Shown in pieces: positions 1 to 8,248 of a stretch of 64,000 bases of DNA (the stretch's first letter is position 1; every line of letters begins with the position of its first letter). The position numbers were made by a program, and so were the translations under genes. A model generated the notes under the pieces. The model was given only the letters and a program-made list of their open reading frames with translations, was not told the DNA's origin and did no database searches. Source of the stretch: Mesobaculum littorinae (GTDB lineage Bacteria > Pseudomonadota > Alphaproteobacteria > Rhodobacterales > Rhodobacteraceae); the NCBI RefSeq assembly GCF_004011175.1, contig NZ_RQXX01000005.1:1-64000 (forward strand), read 5' to 3'.

Positions 1-91
1 AGCGGCGGCCGTTGCTCGCGGCCAGAAGCCGACTTTGAATACAGTTTTTGAATGCTGCGACAGCAATTCGCATTGCTGCCATTCGGTATCG

Positions 92-2266
92 TCAATCTTC
101 ACCGGCGTCGCGTCGTTCCCATGCAACCAGAAACCGGCTGATGGTAGACTTTTGCTGCTCGTCGAGGCCATCGCTTCCAAGGGCCTCATTCAACCGCCGT
201 CTGAACTCGTCCACATCAAGCAGTCGGTCAATTCCATCGACTTGTGCGCGGTCGTTTTCCCGTTGCACGAGATCGCCTGGTGCGCCACCGAAACCTCCCA
301 TGCCATGACTGTATGATTTCCCCAGGAAAGCTGAAGCGAGTTGGCAGAGCTTCGTGTCGTCCCCTAAAGCACGAGTTATGTAGTCCATGACCTCACCTGC
401 CCCATAAGGCTGCAATCTGTCCCAATCATAGAGAAGGCGGGCAGGGGTTTTGGCAGAGAGGATGGTGTCACTTGCTGCGGCGGCACGAAGCAGTTCCAGT
501 GATCGTGCTTGCAGCCGCTCAGCCGCCACATGGGTCGTTAGTGTTTCAGCTTCCGAAGAAGGTTCGCTGTCGGGATTGCTTGGATGGTAGTCTTGCCAAG
601 CGTCATTGCTGATATCGAGGTGCCATTGCAGGGTCGCGCCCACGATTGATCTGGTAAGTATCTCCGTTCTTTCATGGAGAGTTGTCCGGTCCAAAAGGAT
701 TGATCGGAGCAGCCAATGCAACCTAAGCCTGTTGTTGCCGAATGATGCGAAACCGCGCCCCTCATCTTGTTCCAAGAATAATTCGTCGGCCATACCAAAT
801 AATGCCGACAACAGCTTCTCCCCCTGATCAAGGGAGATATTGAGTCCATGGGCAGTTAACTCATCAAGGATATAGGAGGCTTTGGTCCGGCCTTCAGCTT
901 GAGTGATCGAAACTGCCTCCCGAACACGATCTTGAATCTCTTTGACTGTTCGAGTGTCGTCGATGAGGTAGTCGAGTTCTGCCTTTGGAATCGTCTTGGG
1001 GGAGACAGAAAATCGGAAGTAGGTGTCAAAGTGCTCGGCAGAACAAACTCGCCTTTGACGAGCCCATTCTCTAGTGCCGGAATACGACATGTTCGCGAAG
1101 ACATTCTGCAACTGAGGGAACAGTCTCATGAGTGCATCCCGAAGATGCTCATGATCCTCCTCAGACTCACTGCGAAGAAGCATCGATGTGTATTGTGCAG
1201 AACGGGTCTCACGCTGATCATACCTATCGTTCTGACCAGCGTTAAGGATGGCTGATTTGTTCTGTCGTATGGCCCTATAGACCGCTGGACGGAACACTCG
1301 CAGAGTTTCAAGACTCACAAAATCTGGAAAAAAGACATCCGATTTGATCGGGGTGATCGTGATCGAAATCGTATTGGCCAACCGAAATACATCCCGTGGC
1401 GTCTTCAATTCTGGCGCCACGATGGAATGGAACAAGTTGCCAAACTCGACTGGGTCAATTTCAGGCAGATCAGCGGCCAACCCATTCAGCACCTCACCCA
1501 TCATGACGTTCAGATGTGATTGATCGGGTTGTGGAAGCTCGAACCCCGCTTGGATGATCTTCTCAAGATAATGCGCACCTTCGGATGGAAACCGACGTGC
1601 AACGGCCTGCTCGGTGGCCTCGCGGTCGTAGGCCAAGAGATACATAACGTTTGGAAGCCGTCCTACCGACTTGACCAGCCGGAAAATGACCAGCGCCTCC
1701 TCTGGTGAAAGGCGATCCAAATCGTCAATAACGACGAGAAACTTCTTCCCTGCTTCACGAAGGGCATCGGCCAGGGTTGCCTGTAGGTCCTCCGCAGCTT
1801 CGCCCTGCTCTATGAAACCACCGAGGGCGTCGAGGGTTGCAGTCGTTGCTTTCTCTCCCACCGACCCTGCAAACAAGCCGACGGCCATTCCCGCCAAGCT
1901 GCTTGCGCCTGCAAGGTTGGCCCCCAACTTGCGCAGTGCCCCGGCGGCCTTCGTCTGGTCCGACAGGACGGGTGAGAGCCCAGCATAGAGTTCCTTGAAG
2001 AACCCTACAGCCAGGGCGTCTTCGGTTCGATACATCCACGCCGGAAAGTTGATCACATCAAGATCGGGTGCGTCCTTCGCAAGATAGTGCCGGACCAGAT
2101 TGATAACGCTGCTCTTGCCAGAGCCCCAAGGGCCATAGATTGCCACGACGCTGCCAAGCGGGTTTTCGATACTATGAATGCAATCGCTTATGGCACTGGC
2201 GAACGGATCAAAGCCAAATCGATCACTGTCGGGGCTGGTGATTGGAATGTCGTCAAAATTACCCAT
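92..2266 (-). CDS. KAP-family P-loop NTPase
   Basis: 724-residue STAND-like NTPase of the KAP family. The Walker A motif GPWGSGKS is at about residues 45-52, and the Walker B region reads FLVVIDDLDRLSPEEA. Between them is a small-residue/hydrophobic stretch (GASSLAGMAVGLFAGS), like the membrane insertion common in KAP domains. The ATG at 2266 is preferred over the TTG one codon upstream because GAGG lies about 7 bases before it. It follows a membrane-protein gene on the same strand by about 70 bp, so the two are probably co-transcribed. KAP NTPases are membrane-associated ATPases and several act in anti-phage systems; a defence role here is inference from the family and the neighbouring recombinase and antitoxin. 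The C-terminal 300 residues have no motif I recognise. Confidence 0.85.
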   Translation of the reverse strand: MGNFDDIPITSPDSDRFGFDPFASAISDCIHSIENPLGSVVAIYGPWGSGKSSVINLVRHYLAKDAPDLDVINFPAWMYRTEDALAVGFFKELYAGLSPVLSDQTKAAGALRKLGANLAGASSLAGMAVGLFAGSVGEKATTATLDALGGFIEQGEAAEDLQATLADALREAGKKFLVVIDDLDRLSPEEALVIFRLVKSVGRLPNVMYLLAYDREATEQAVARRFPSEGAHYLEKIIQAGFELPQPDQSHLNVMMGEVLNGLAADLPEIDPVEFGNLFHSIVAPELKTPRDVFRLANTISITITPIKSDVFFPDFVSLETLRVFRPAVYRAIRQNKSAILNAGQNDRYDQRETRSAQYTSMLLRSESEEDHEHLRDALMRLFPQLQNVFANMSYSGTREWARQRRVCSAEHFDTYFRFSVSPKTIPKAELDYLIDDTRTVKEIQDRVREAVSITQAEGRTKASYILDELTAHGLNISLDQGEKLLSALFGMADELFLEQDEGRGFASFGNNRLRLHWLLRSILLDRTTLHERTEILTRSIVGATLQWHLDISNDAWQDYHPSNPDSEPSSEAETLTTHVAAERLQARSLELLRAAAASDTILSAKTPARLLYDWDRLQPYGAGEVMDYITRALGDDTKLCQLASAFLGKSYSHGMGGFGGAPGDLVQRENDRAQVDGIDRLLDVDEFRRRLNEALGSDGLDEQQKSTISRFLVAWERRDAGED

Positions 2267-2339
2267 CAACTACCTCGTGTAGGTTTGCCCCAAGGAAGGA
2301 CCATTTGCAGAAAAACAAAGTCCATGCGCTTGTTTGTGC

Positions 2340-3650
2340 TCATCGTGACAAAGTCAGAAACACTTCAAAGCCCCTGTTGCTTGGATATCGTTCACCCCAA
2401 GCCCTTATCGTCGTGCCACCAATGATCATTTCATTTTCAAAGACTTCGGAGATTGGAATGAGTGAATCAATTGCGATATCTAAATTCTCGACAGATTTTT
2501 CGCACAGCAATGCACCAATGACTCTGAACTTCTGGACTGCTTCGCCGCTGTCGAAGTCATCCATGAATTTTCCAGTCAGTTTGAGCGTAGTAACGACGCC
2601 CTCTTGTCCTTCGATGTAGAAGGCAGCTTTGCTCGGAAGGACATGGCTATCAAGGTCGACATATTCTGAACTGGCCCAGTATTCATCGTAGCCCTTGTGG
2701 TAGTCGTTTGTCCTCAATCCCTTCTCTCTAAGGAACTCTCTGGCTTCAAAAGGGCTCCAGCCCTTCGTCGGGTCCACGTTTGGTGGAGCTTCTTCGTCTC
2801 TTTCGTAGTTGAGTATGTCGGTGATGATCTGGTCCACATCTGCATTGGTTTTTGCAGGGAGCGTGTGGAATTGGCGTGTTGCCCGCCGTAGAAGCCAGGG
2901 CCGCAACGGGAAGATCAGAAAGAAGCGTTTACGAGCATATTTTTTCAGTTCGTCAGACTGAAAGGCCTTTTGATCAATCTGAATACGGGCTTGTTCGACG
3001 TGCGAGCAGCAAAACAGCAGGTAGAAAACTGGGATGCTTCCGACGGTCATTAGGATCGGCAGGACAAAGTTGCGCCCCGTATCTGTTGTTAAGAACTGGT
3101 CTGGCTGTGACCAAATCGACGACACGGAGTTCCAGACCAAAACGGTTGCAAATGTTGCAAGGATTAACTCCAACAGGGCCTTTGCCTTCGCATACTCTGG
3201 TTTTGTTGCTGCAAAGGCCAGCGTGACCGCCAAGGAGAAGAGGATAGGGACCAAGACCAACTCGGTTACGAGGCTGAAACTGTAGGCAACCACGATGAAC
3301 TCAAAGATGCCGCCGAGTTTTAAGCTGCCGCGAAATAGGTTGCGGAAATACTGATCATCTTCCTTCGATTGCAGTGCTCGTCCAGCAAAGACACATCCCC
3401 CCATCACGAACCACAAAACTGTAGGTGGAAGCTGGGACTTCGACCAAAATCCTAACTCTGCCAGCAGCCAGCACAGAACTGTCACGTTGAGGGCTACTAT
3501 GCCGAAGAATAGTAAGAGCTTTGGAGCGATCAGTGTCTTTGCAACGCTCCAAAGACTGCTTCGGAGGTCTGCCCTGGATAGACAAAACAGGATGCCAAGG
3601 ATGATCCACAGGCCAGTGGCAATTTCACGATTGTTGAAGGTTTCCTGCAA
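2340..3650 (-). CDS. Multi-pass membrane protein, partner of the KAP NTPase
   Basis: 436-residue protein with at least six hydrophobic segments in the first 230 residues (for example LWIILGILFCL, LLLFFGIVALNVTVLCWLLA, NFVLPILMTVGSIPVFYLLFC). A hydrophilic C-terminal domain of about 200 residues follows. No family is recognised. The only in-frame start close to the 5' end is a TTG at 3650, below a stop and an AAGGG-like element, so the start is uncertain. It lies directly upstream of the KAP gene on the same strand, suggesting a two-gene unit in which it anchors or gates the NTPase. The membrane topology is visible; the functional pairing is inferred. Confidence 0.65.
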   Translation of the reverse strand: MQETFNNREIATGLWIILGILFCLSRADLRSSLWSVAKTLIAPKLLLFFGIVALNVTVLCWLLAELGFWSKSQLPPTVLWFVMGGCVFAGRALQSKEDDQYFRNLFRGSLKLGGIFEFIVVAYSFSLVTELVLVPILFSLAVTLAFAATKPEYAKAKALLELILATFATVLVWNSVSSIWSQPDQFLTTDTGRNFVLPILMTVGSIPVFYLLFCCSHVEQARIQIDQKAFQSDELKKYARKRFFLIFPLRPWLLRRATRQFHTLPAKTNADVDQIITDILNYERDEEAPPNVDPTKGWSPFEAREFLREKGLRTNDYHKGYDEYWASSEYVDLDSHVLPSKAAFYIEGQEGVVTTLKLTGKFMDDFDSGEAVQKFRVIGALLCEKSVENLDIAIDSLIPISEVFENEMIIGGTTIRAWGERYPSNRGFEVFLTLSR

Positions 3651-3879
3651 CCAAGTGAGAAACTGTTCGATATTGATATCCCTTTAACTCGCAAAGTTAG
3701 GCATTCAACGGCATCGTAACTATGACCTGCATCTTGGCTCGAAGAATTTTCCACCGTGGCAAGGTGCGGACGGGGAAAGAAACAAATGCCCGCTCCCAGG
3801 ACCGTCAACATAAGCTTTTCGCACGCGCAGCTAAAGACCGTTTTCCGCCCTTCGTGTCGATGAGACAGGGGCTGGCCGT

Positions 3880-4015
3880 GATGCCCGCCTGAATGTCCGC
3901 TTCTGCGGTGCGGCTGGGGTTGCTTCACGAGCGCAGCGAACGTCGGCTTCCCGCCCTACCCGGACCTACATCGCGAGCGCAGCGAACGACCGCTCTCCGC
4001 CCATTCTTCCTCTTC
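3880..4015. repeat. Dispersed GC-rich repeat with internal 15-bp direct repeat
   Basis: The 3651-4035 interval holds no credible gene. It contains CGAGCGCAGCGAACG twice (3928-3942 and 3974-3988), each followed by a similar CGGCTTCCCGCC / CCGCTCTCCGCC string, and a GAATGTCCGCTTCTGCGG block. This vocabulary resembles, in reverse complement, the repeats at 6101-6223 and 33153-33268. Confidence 0.45.
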
Positions 4016-4035
4016 TCAGCAGCTGCAGTTTCCGG

Positions 4036-4623
4036 CTACCACAGATCGTTGAACCGGTGCGCAGCCGTCCGCGTGTAGTGCGCTGTGTGCCGGGGGTCAC
4101 GGTGTCCGAGGTAGTCCTGAATGACTCGCAAATCGTGCCCCTTGTTCGCCAAGGCGAAACCGCAGGAATGGCGAAGCATATGTGGGTGGACGCGCTCGAG
4201 CCCGGCACGGGTACCTGCGGATCCGAGGATGTAGTTTACGGCCTGCCGCGTGAGCGGCTGCTTGCGCTCGGAGACGAAAAGCCAGGGCAGTGCATCCTCC
4301 CTGCGCGCGAGCCAGCGCTTAATAGCCCGCAGCTCTTCGCCAGCGACCGGTTGCTCAACGCTGAGCCCGTTCTTCAGTCGTGCGATCCAGATCCGCGACT
4401 GCGCAAGGTCCACGTCTCGCCGCCGAAGCGCGATCGCTTCGGAGACGCGCAGACCGTGCCGGAACATCATCAGGATCAGGAGGTGATCGCGAACTCCGTG
4501 GCGACTCTTCTTGGCGGCAGCGAGGAGCCGGTCGATATCCGGCTGACCAAGATAGTCCCGCCCACGAATGTGGGCATCGGTCGCATGGTCATCCCCACTC
4601 TTGACACTTCGCCGATTGGGCAT
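4036..4623 (-). CDS. Tyrosine recombinase/integrase
   Basis: 195-residue recombinase consisting essentially of the catalytic domain, in the size range of FimB/FimE-type invertases. Visible catalytic signatures are the first Arg in GLRVSEAIALRRRD, the H-x-L-R-H box (HMLRHSCG), the second His in LGHRDPRHTAHY and the nucleophilic Tyr just after it. The ATG at 4623 (MPNRRSVK) is preferred over the one at 4641. There is no arm-binding or SAM-like domain, so it probably acts on short inverted sites rather than as a classical phage integrase. An inverted repeat lies 52-83 bp upstream of the start. Confidence 0.85.
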   Translation of the reverse strand: MPNRRSVKSGDDHATDAHIRGRDYLGQPDIDRLLAAAKKSRHGVRDHLLILMMFRHGLRVSEAIALRRRDVDLAQSRIWIARLKNGLSVEQPVAGEELRAIKRWLARREDALPWLFVSERKQPLTRQAVNYILGSAGTRAGLERVHPHMLRHSCGFALANKGHDLRVIQDYLGHRDPRHTAHYTRTAAHRFNDLW

Positions 4624-4674
4624 GGTTCTGTCGCCTCTCACAAGTCTCTGCCTGGCAAGGCTTTGCCGAGATCA

Positions 4675-4706
4675 ACTCTTTACGAAACACACCAAGTGTA
4701 AAGAGT
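4675..4706. repeat. Inverted repeat upstream of the recombinase
   Basis: ACTCTTTAC (4675-4683) and GTAAAGAGT (4698-4706) are perfect 9-bp arms around a 14-bp core that itself contains ACAC/GTGT. The length and AT-rich core fit a tyrosine-recombinase crossover site or an autoregulatory operator. No second copy was noticed in the window. Confidence 0.4.
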
Positions 4707-4787
4707 ATGCGCGTGATGGGATGTGGTTCGAGGTCGCCGACTGCAAGATCAAGCTAGGTGGCTGTCCCGAACGGGTGGTTCGCGGGC

Positions 4788-4872
4788 ACTCACGGCTGGA
4801 CCAGACCAGCATGACGTCGGTGAGCGCAATCTCTGGAGTAGCCGAGATCACTTTCGTCTCGGGGATGATCCG
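4788..4872 (-). pseudogene. Fragment of a PIN-domain toxin (VapC/FitB-like)
   Basis: Directly downstream of the antitoxin, in another frame, the reading IIPETKVISA resembles the start of FitB/VapC toxins (IxxDTNVIS), with the first acidic position altered (E for D). The initiator ATG is missing and similarity ends after about 25 codons. This looks like the eroded 5' end of the partner toxin. Confidence 0.35.
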
Positions 4873-5099
4873 GTAAAGACGCTTGCTTGGCTCGCCGTAT
4901 GATTTCGTTCCACCGACAGGTCATCACCCAAATAGTCGCCGTAGCGTGCGCGCATGCGATGGCCCAGGCCGCCGTCGCTTGATGCAACGACCGCCTGCAG
5001 GAGAATCGAACGCACTTCGGCTTCAAGGCTCCGTTTGTTCGCTTCAGCTTGAGCGCGAAGGCGTTCGTGAAGCTCGTCCGGCAGATTCCTTATCGTCAT
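4848..5099 (-). CDS. FitA-like ribbon-helix-helix antitoxin
   Basis: 83-residue protein. The first 50 residues are a typical FitA/Arc-type RHH fold: MTIRNLPDELHERLR strand and helix, then KRSLEAEVRSILL. The start at 5099 is chosen because the domain begins exactly there; the upstream open frame is repeat DNA. FitA antitoxins neutralise FitB PIN-domain RNases and repress their own operon. The C-terminus (LSVERNHTASQASVF) is unlike the family's usual toxin-binding tail, consistent with loss of the toxin gene. It probably survives only as a DNA-binding orphan. Confidence 0.7.
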   Translation of the reverse strand: MTIRNLPDELHERLRAQAEANKRSLEAEVRSILLQAVVASSDGGLGHRMRARYGDYLGDDLSVERNHTASQASVFTGSSPRRK

Positions 5100-5174
5100 A
5101 TTCGCCAAGGTGAACTCTGTGCTGCTGCTAGGTTTCCTGGAGGACGGCGTGGCGTCGAGAGCTTCAAGTCTGAC

Positions 5175-5320
5175 ACAGTGATAGCCTCTTGAGGAGGCCA
5201 AAACGCAGCAAGGGACCATCCTTGCTCGCAGCGTGCCCGGTGCCAAAGTCATGCATTCCATCTGGTCCGAACCTCGCTTCGGATCGGACTTTCAAGGGCA
5301 ATCACTCGAATGGCTGCAGT
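5175..5320. repeat. Dispersed repeat, copy 1
   Basis: About 140 bp closely matching 41490-41640. Shared strings include GCTCGCAGCGTGCCCGGTGC, GTCATGCATTCC, CTTCGGA.CGG and CAATCACTCGAA. It occupies most of the non-coding interval 5100-5408. It is probably a remnant of one mobile element present twice. Confidence 0.65.
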
Positions 5321-5408
5321 GCGGGACGGAGCCGACATTCAGTTTTCTGACTGCACCAAAGACAGGCAAGCCTAATATTTTTATTGCCGTACCAACCTAT
5401 CGAGGTGC

Positions 5409-6035
5409 ATGGTGCGAAGTGAGATTTTGAAGGGCTATGAAGACGCGGCCAATGGCGACTTCATTGAACGAGTTGAAGCGATTTCGTCAGCCGACCTTCT
5501 CAGGCCCGTCACCAAACATATCCCCAAGCAGCCGTGCCGCATATTGGATGTTGGTTCAGGGACTGGGCGGGATGCGGCATGGCTCACTTCGCTCGCTCAC
5601 ACAGTTGTAGCCGCTGAGCCCGTGGATGCTCTGAGGCAGGCAGGCATGGCGAAACATCCCTCGCCGAATATCTTATGGGTAGCGGACGCCTTACCAGAAC
5701 TCTCGCACACGATTTCACTTGGGCAAGCGTTCGACATCGTTCTTCTGTGTGCCGTCTGGCAACATTTGAATGATGTTGACCGTAGAACTGCGCTTTCGGT
5801 CCTGCGCTCTCTGACCGTTGATGGCGGAAAAGTCATTATGTCGATCAGACACGGGGCCGGTGCGCCAACAAGACCCGTGTTTCCCGCCAATGTAGAAAAC
5901 ACCGTCAGATGGGCGCAAGCGGTAGGGCTATTTGCTGTCGATGAAACAAAAACCCAATCGGTTCAGTCGCGCAATCATCAAGCAGGCGTCACATGGTCTT
6001 GGTTGGTGCTGCAGGCGAAAAGCGGCAATAGGTAA
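5409..6035 (+). CDS. SAM-dependent class I methyltransferase
   Basis: 208-residue methyltransferase. Motif I is RILDVGSGTGRDAAWL (about residues 45-60). It is followed by an acidic post-I position (VVAAEP), motif II-like FDIVLLCAVWQHL and a GGKVIMSIRHG strand. The family transfers methyl from S-adenosylmethionine; the substrate cannot be read from sequence. It begins MVRSEILKGYEDAA, just after an AT-rich stretch that may hold its promoter. It has no obvious operon partner. GC content is lower than its downstream neighbours, suggesting separate acquisition. Confidence 0.85.
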   Translation: MVRSEILKGYEDAANGDFIERVEAISSADLLRPVTKHIPKQPCRILDVGSGTGRDAAWLTSLAHTVVAAEPVDALRQAGMAKHPSPNILWVADALPELSHTISLGQAFDIVLLCAVWQHLNDVDRRTALSVLRSLTVDGGKVIMSIRHGAGAPTRPVFPANVENTVRWAQAVGLFAVDETKTQSVQSRNHQAGVTWSWLVLQAKSGNR

Positions 6036-6100
6036 TGGCTCGAGGCGGTCATGCGGCGACGCAGCGGGTCGGTCGCCTGGCAGGCAGCGGCGGCCGCCGC

Positions 6101-6223
6101 TTTCGGCCCATACCTGCCGTTCGCCGGTCGGTTCATCGCTGCAGGTCGGCTTCACCGAACCGAGGGTCAGCGCAATGCGCTGCATTTCGGCCGCTTGGAT
6201 GACCGCAAAGCGGACAGAGCGGA
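6101..6223. repeat. Dispersed repeat related to 33153-33268
   Basis: The interval 6036-6242 has no gene. It shares TTCGCCGGTCGG, TCACCGAACCG and a terminal GCGGACA with 33153-33268 in the same order and spacing. These look like intergenic repeats of one family. Confidence 0.55.
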
Positions 6224-6242
6224 CCTCTGGTCCCGCCGGCTT

Positions 6243-6270
6243 GCAATGTAAAGCGAACGTTTTACATTGC
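6243..6270. promoter_or_regulatory. Operator for the adjacent TetR regulator
   Basis: Perfect 10-bp arms GCAATGTAAA (6243-6252) and TTTACATTGC (6261-6270) flank an 8-bp spacer. It sits 27 bp before the tetR start, ahead of an AAAGGAGG ribosome-binding site. The size and position fit an autoregulatory TetR operator controlling the regulator-transporter pair. Confidence 0.75.
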
Positions 6271-6297
6271 GGTTCAAGGACGCCAAAGGAGGTTCCC

Positions 6298-6822
6298 ATG
6301 GACATGACCAGCAAACTCACCGCCGCCGCCGAGCGGCTCTTCGACCGGCACGGCTACATGGCCACCGGCATGGACCGGCTGACGGAGGCTGCGGGGATGT
6401 CGAGCCGCACTCTCTACAAGCACGCCGGAAGCAAGGCCGCCCTCATGGCGCGCGTGCTGACCGAGCGTGACCGGCGCTTCATGGCCCGGATCGACGTGCG
6501 GACCATCGACGCCCTGTTCGCTGCTCTCGAGGACTGGGTCCGGGTGGAGGGCTGCCGGGGCTGCCTGTTCCTTCGCTCGCGAGCGGAAACGGGTGGCGAT
6601 ACGCCGGAGATCGCCGAGGCGGTTGCGCTGCACAAGGAAGCGTTCCACCAACGCGTCTTTGCGGTCGTCGCAATGGACCTCGGACGCGAGGACCCGGCAC
6701 TCGCAGAGCAGGTTCTGGTTCTCTTCGAGGGCGCGACCCACGCGGCTGTCTATCGCGGAGCGGATGCCGTCTCAGCGGCTCGGGCGGCGGCGGCCGTCCT
6801 CCTTGAAAGGGCGCGCGCATGA
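6298..6822 (+). CDS. TetR-family transcriptional regulator
   Basis: 174-residue regulator with an N-terminal HTH (AAERLFDRHGYMATGMDRLTEAAGMSSRTLYKHAGSK pattern, shown in part) and a ligand-binding C-terminal domain containing a CRGC motif. The start at 6298 follows a strong AAAGGAGG and a palindromic operator. Its stop overlaps the ATG of the MFS gene (ATGA), so the two are translationally coupled. It is expected to repress its own operon and respond to a transporter substrate, which is not identifiable. Confidence 0.88.
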   Translation: MDMTSKLTAAAERLFDRHGYMATGMDRLTEAAGMSSRTLYKHAGSKAALMARVLTERDRRFMARIDVRTIDALFAALEDWVRVEGCRGCLFLRSRAETGGDTPEIAEAVALHKEAFHQRVFAVVAMDLGREDPALAEQVLVLFEGATHAAVYRGADAVSAARAAAAVLLERARA

Positions 6823-7952
6823 GCCCGGCCCTTCGCATCGGCGCGACGGGCTTCGCCATCATCGCGGTCTGCTACGGCTTTGCCCGCTTCGCCTTCGGCC
6901 TGTTCCTGCCGCAGATCGACGGAGAACTGGGCCTCGGCTCGTCCCTCGGCGGCGTGATCTAGGGTGGCTCCTTCGCCGGCTACTGTGTCGCCATCGTCGC
7001 CTCGGCCTTAATGACCGAACGTCTTGGCGCGCGCGCTGTCGCGACAGGCGCCGCCCTCGTCGCGGCGATCGGGATGGCGGGCATCGCGCTCGCGCCATCG
7101 CCGCTGATCCTGGCCATCGCAGTGGTGGTTGCCGGATCAAGCACGGGCCTCGCCTCTCCGCCCATGGCCACCGCGGTCGCCGCTGCCGTTGACAAGAGCC
7201 GGCAGGACCTGACGAACACGGTGATCAATGCGGGCGTGAGCGCGGGTGTGGCGATGTCGGGACCGATCGCGCTTGGCCTCGCGGGACAATGGAGATTGGC
7301 CTTCGGGGCTTTCGCCGCCGTCGCGCTGGTGCTGGCCGTCGCGTCCGCGAGCTCGCTTCCTGCCGCCTCGGGCAGCGGTCGTGCAGGTGGCCTTCCCCCG
7401 ATGACGGGACCGGTCCTGCGGCTAATCTCCGCCTCCTTCCTGATGGGCGCCGCGAGCACCGCGCTATGGTCCTTCGGGGGCCAGCTCGTCTCGCGCCAGA
7501 TGGGCTGGGCGCCGGGCGGAACCGGCCTTCTCTGGACCTGCATCGGCACCGGAGGACTGGCCGGAGCCTGGGCCGGCACGCTCGTCGGCCGGTTGGGTCT
7601 CGACCGCGTTCACCGGGCCTTCCTCGGCCTGTTGGCAGCCAACATCCTGTCGGTGGGCTTCGGCCTCGGCCCGATCCCCACGCTCCTCGGAGGCGCCGTT
7701 TTCGGTGCGGCCTACGTGATGCTCACGGGGGTCTACCTCATCTGGGGCACTCACGCCCTACCGGACCGGCCTGCAACCGGCCTCATGGTCGGCTTCCTGA
7801 CCATTGCCGTGGGCCAGACCGTCGGCGCTCCTCTCTTCGGACTTCTCTTGGCGGGGCCGGGCATCGCGTCTGCCGTCATAGGTTTCGCCGCCGTCGCGCT
7901 GATCGCCGGGGCCTTCCGGTCAGGGTCGGCGGTCGATGGCGCAATTGCTTAG
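6819..7952 (+). pseudogene. MFS transporter interrupted by an in-frame amber codon
   Basis: The frame from ATG 6819 encodes a typical MFS first helix (AVCYGFARFAFGLFLPQI), then meets TAG at 6960-6962 (codon 48). It continues in the same frame for 329 codons of hydrophobic MFS sequence to 7952. The family resembles YbfB/YjiJ-type 12-TM exporters. No frameshift is needed, so a single substitution explains the break. A shorter product restarted at the ATG at 7011 would lack the first two helices. Possibilities are a recent null allele, a base-call error, or suppression. Confidence 0.8.
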
Positions 7953-8248
7953 CCTCGGCGCGAGCGGAACTTCCTCGAATCGTCTTGGAAGGGCTCGGAG
8001 CGGTCATGCGGGAACCCAGCAGAGCGCGCGCAATCTCTCCTTGGAGTACGCGGCTCCCGGACCAAAGCCAACCTGCTGCCTTCGATCAGAATACTGCAGC
8101 GCAATCCATCGAAGCTGCCGTTCGCCGTGTTTTGCAAACCCGGACGGGGTCAGAAGCTCTGCTGGGCGGGACGAAGCGGACGCGCTACGTCTCATACCCA
8201 CGCCCCCTTTCATCTAGGCGAGTATGCATGGGACCGCGTCAATCACTC
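7953..8248. other. Convergent intergenic interval without features
   Basis: 296 bp between the MFS remnant and the convergent aldo-keto reductase. I see no credible coding frame, hairpin terminator or repeat. Confidence 0.5.
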
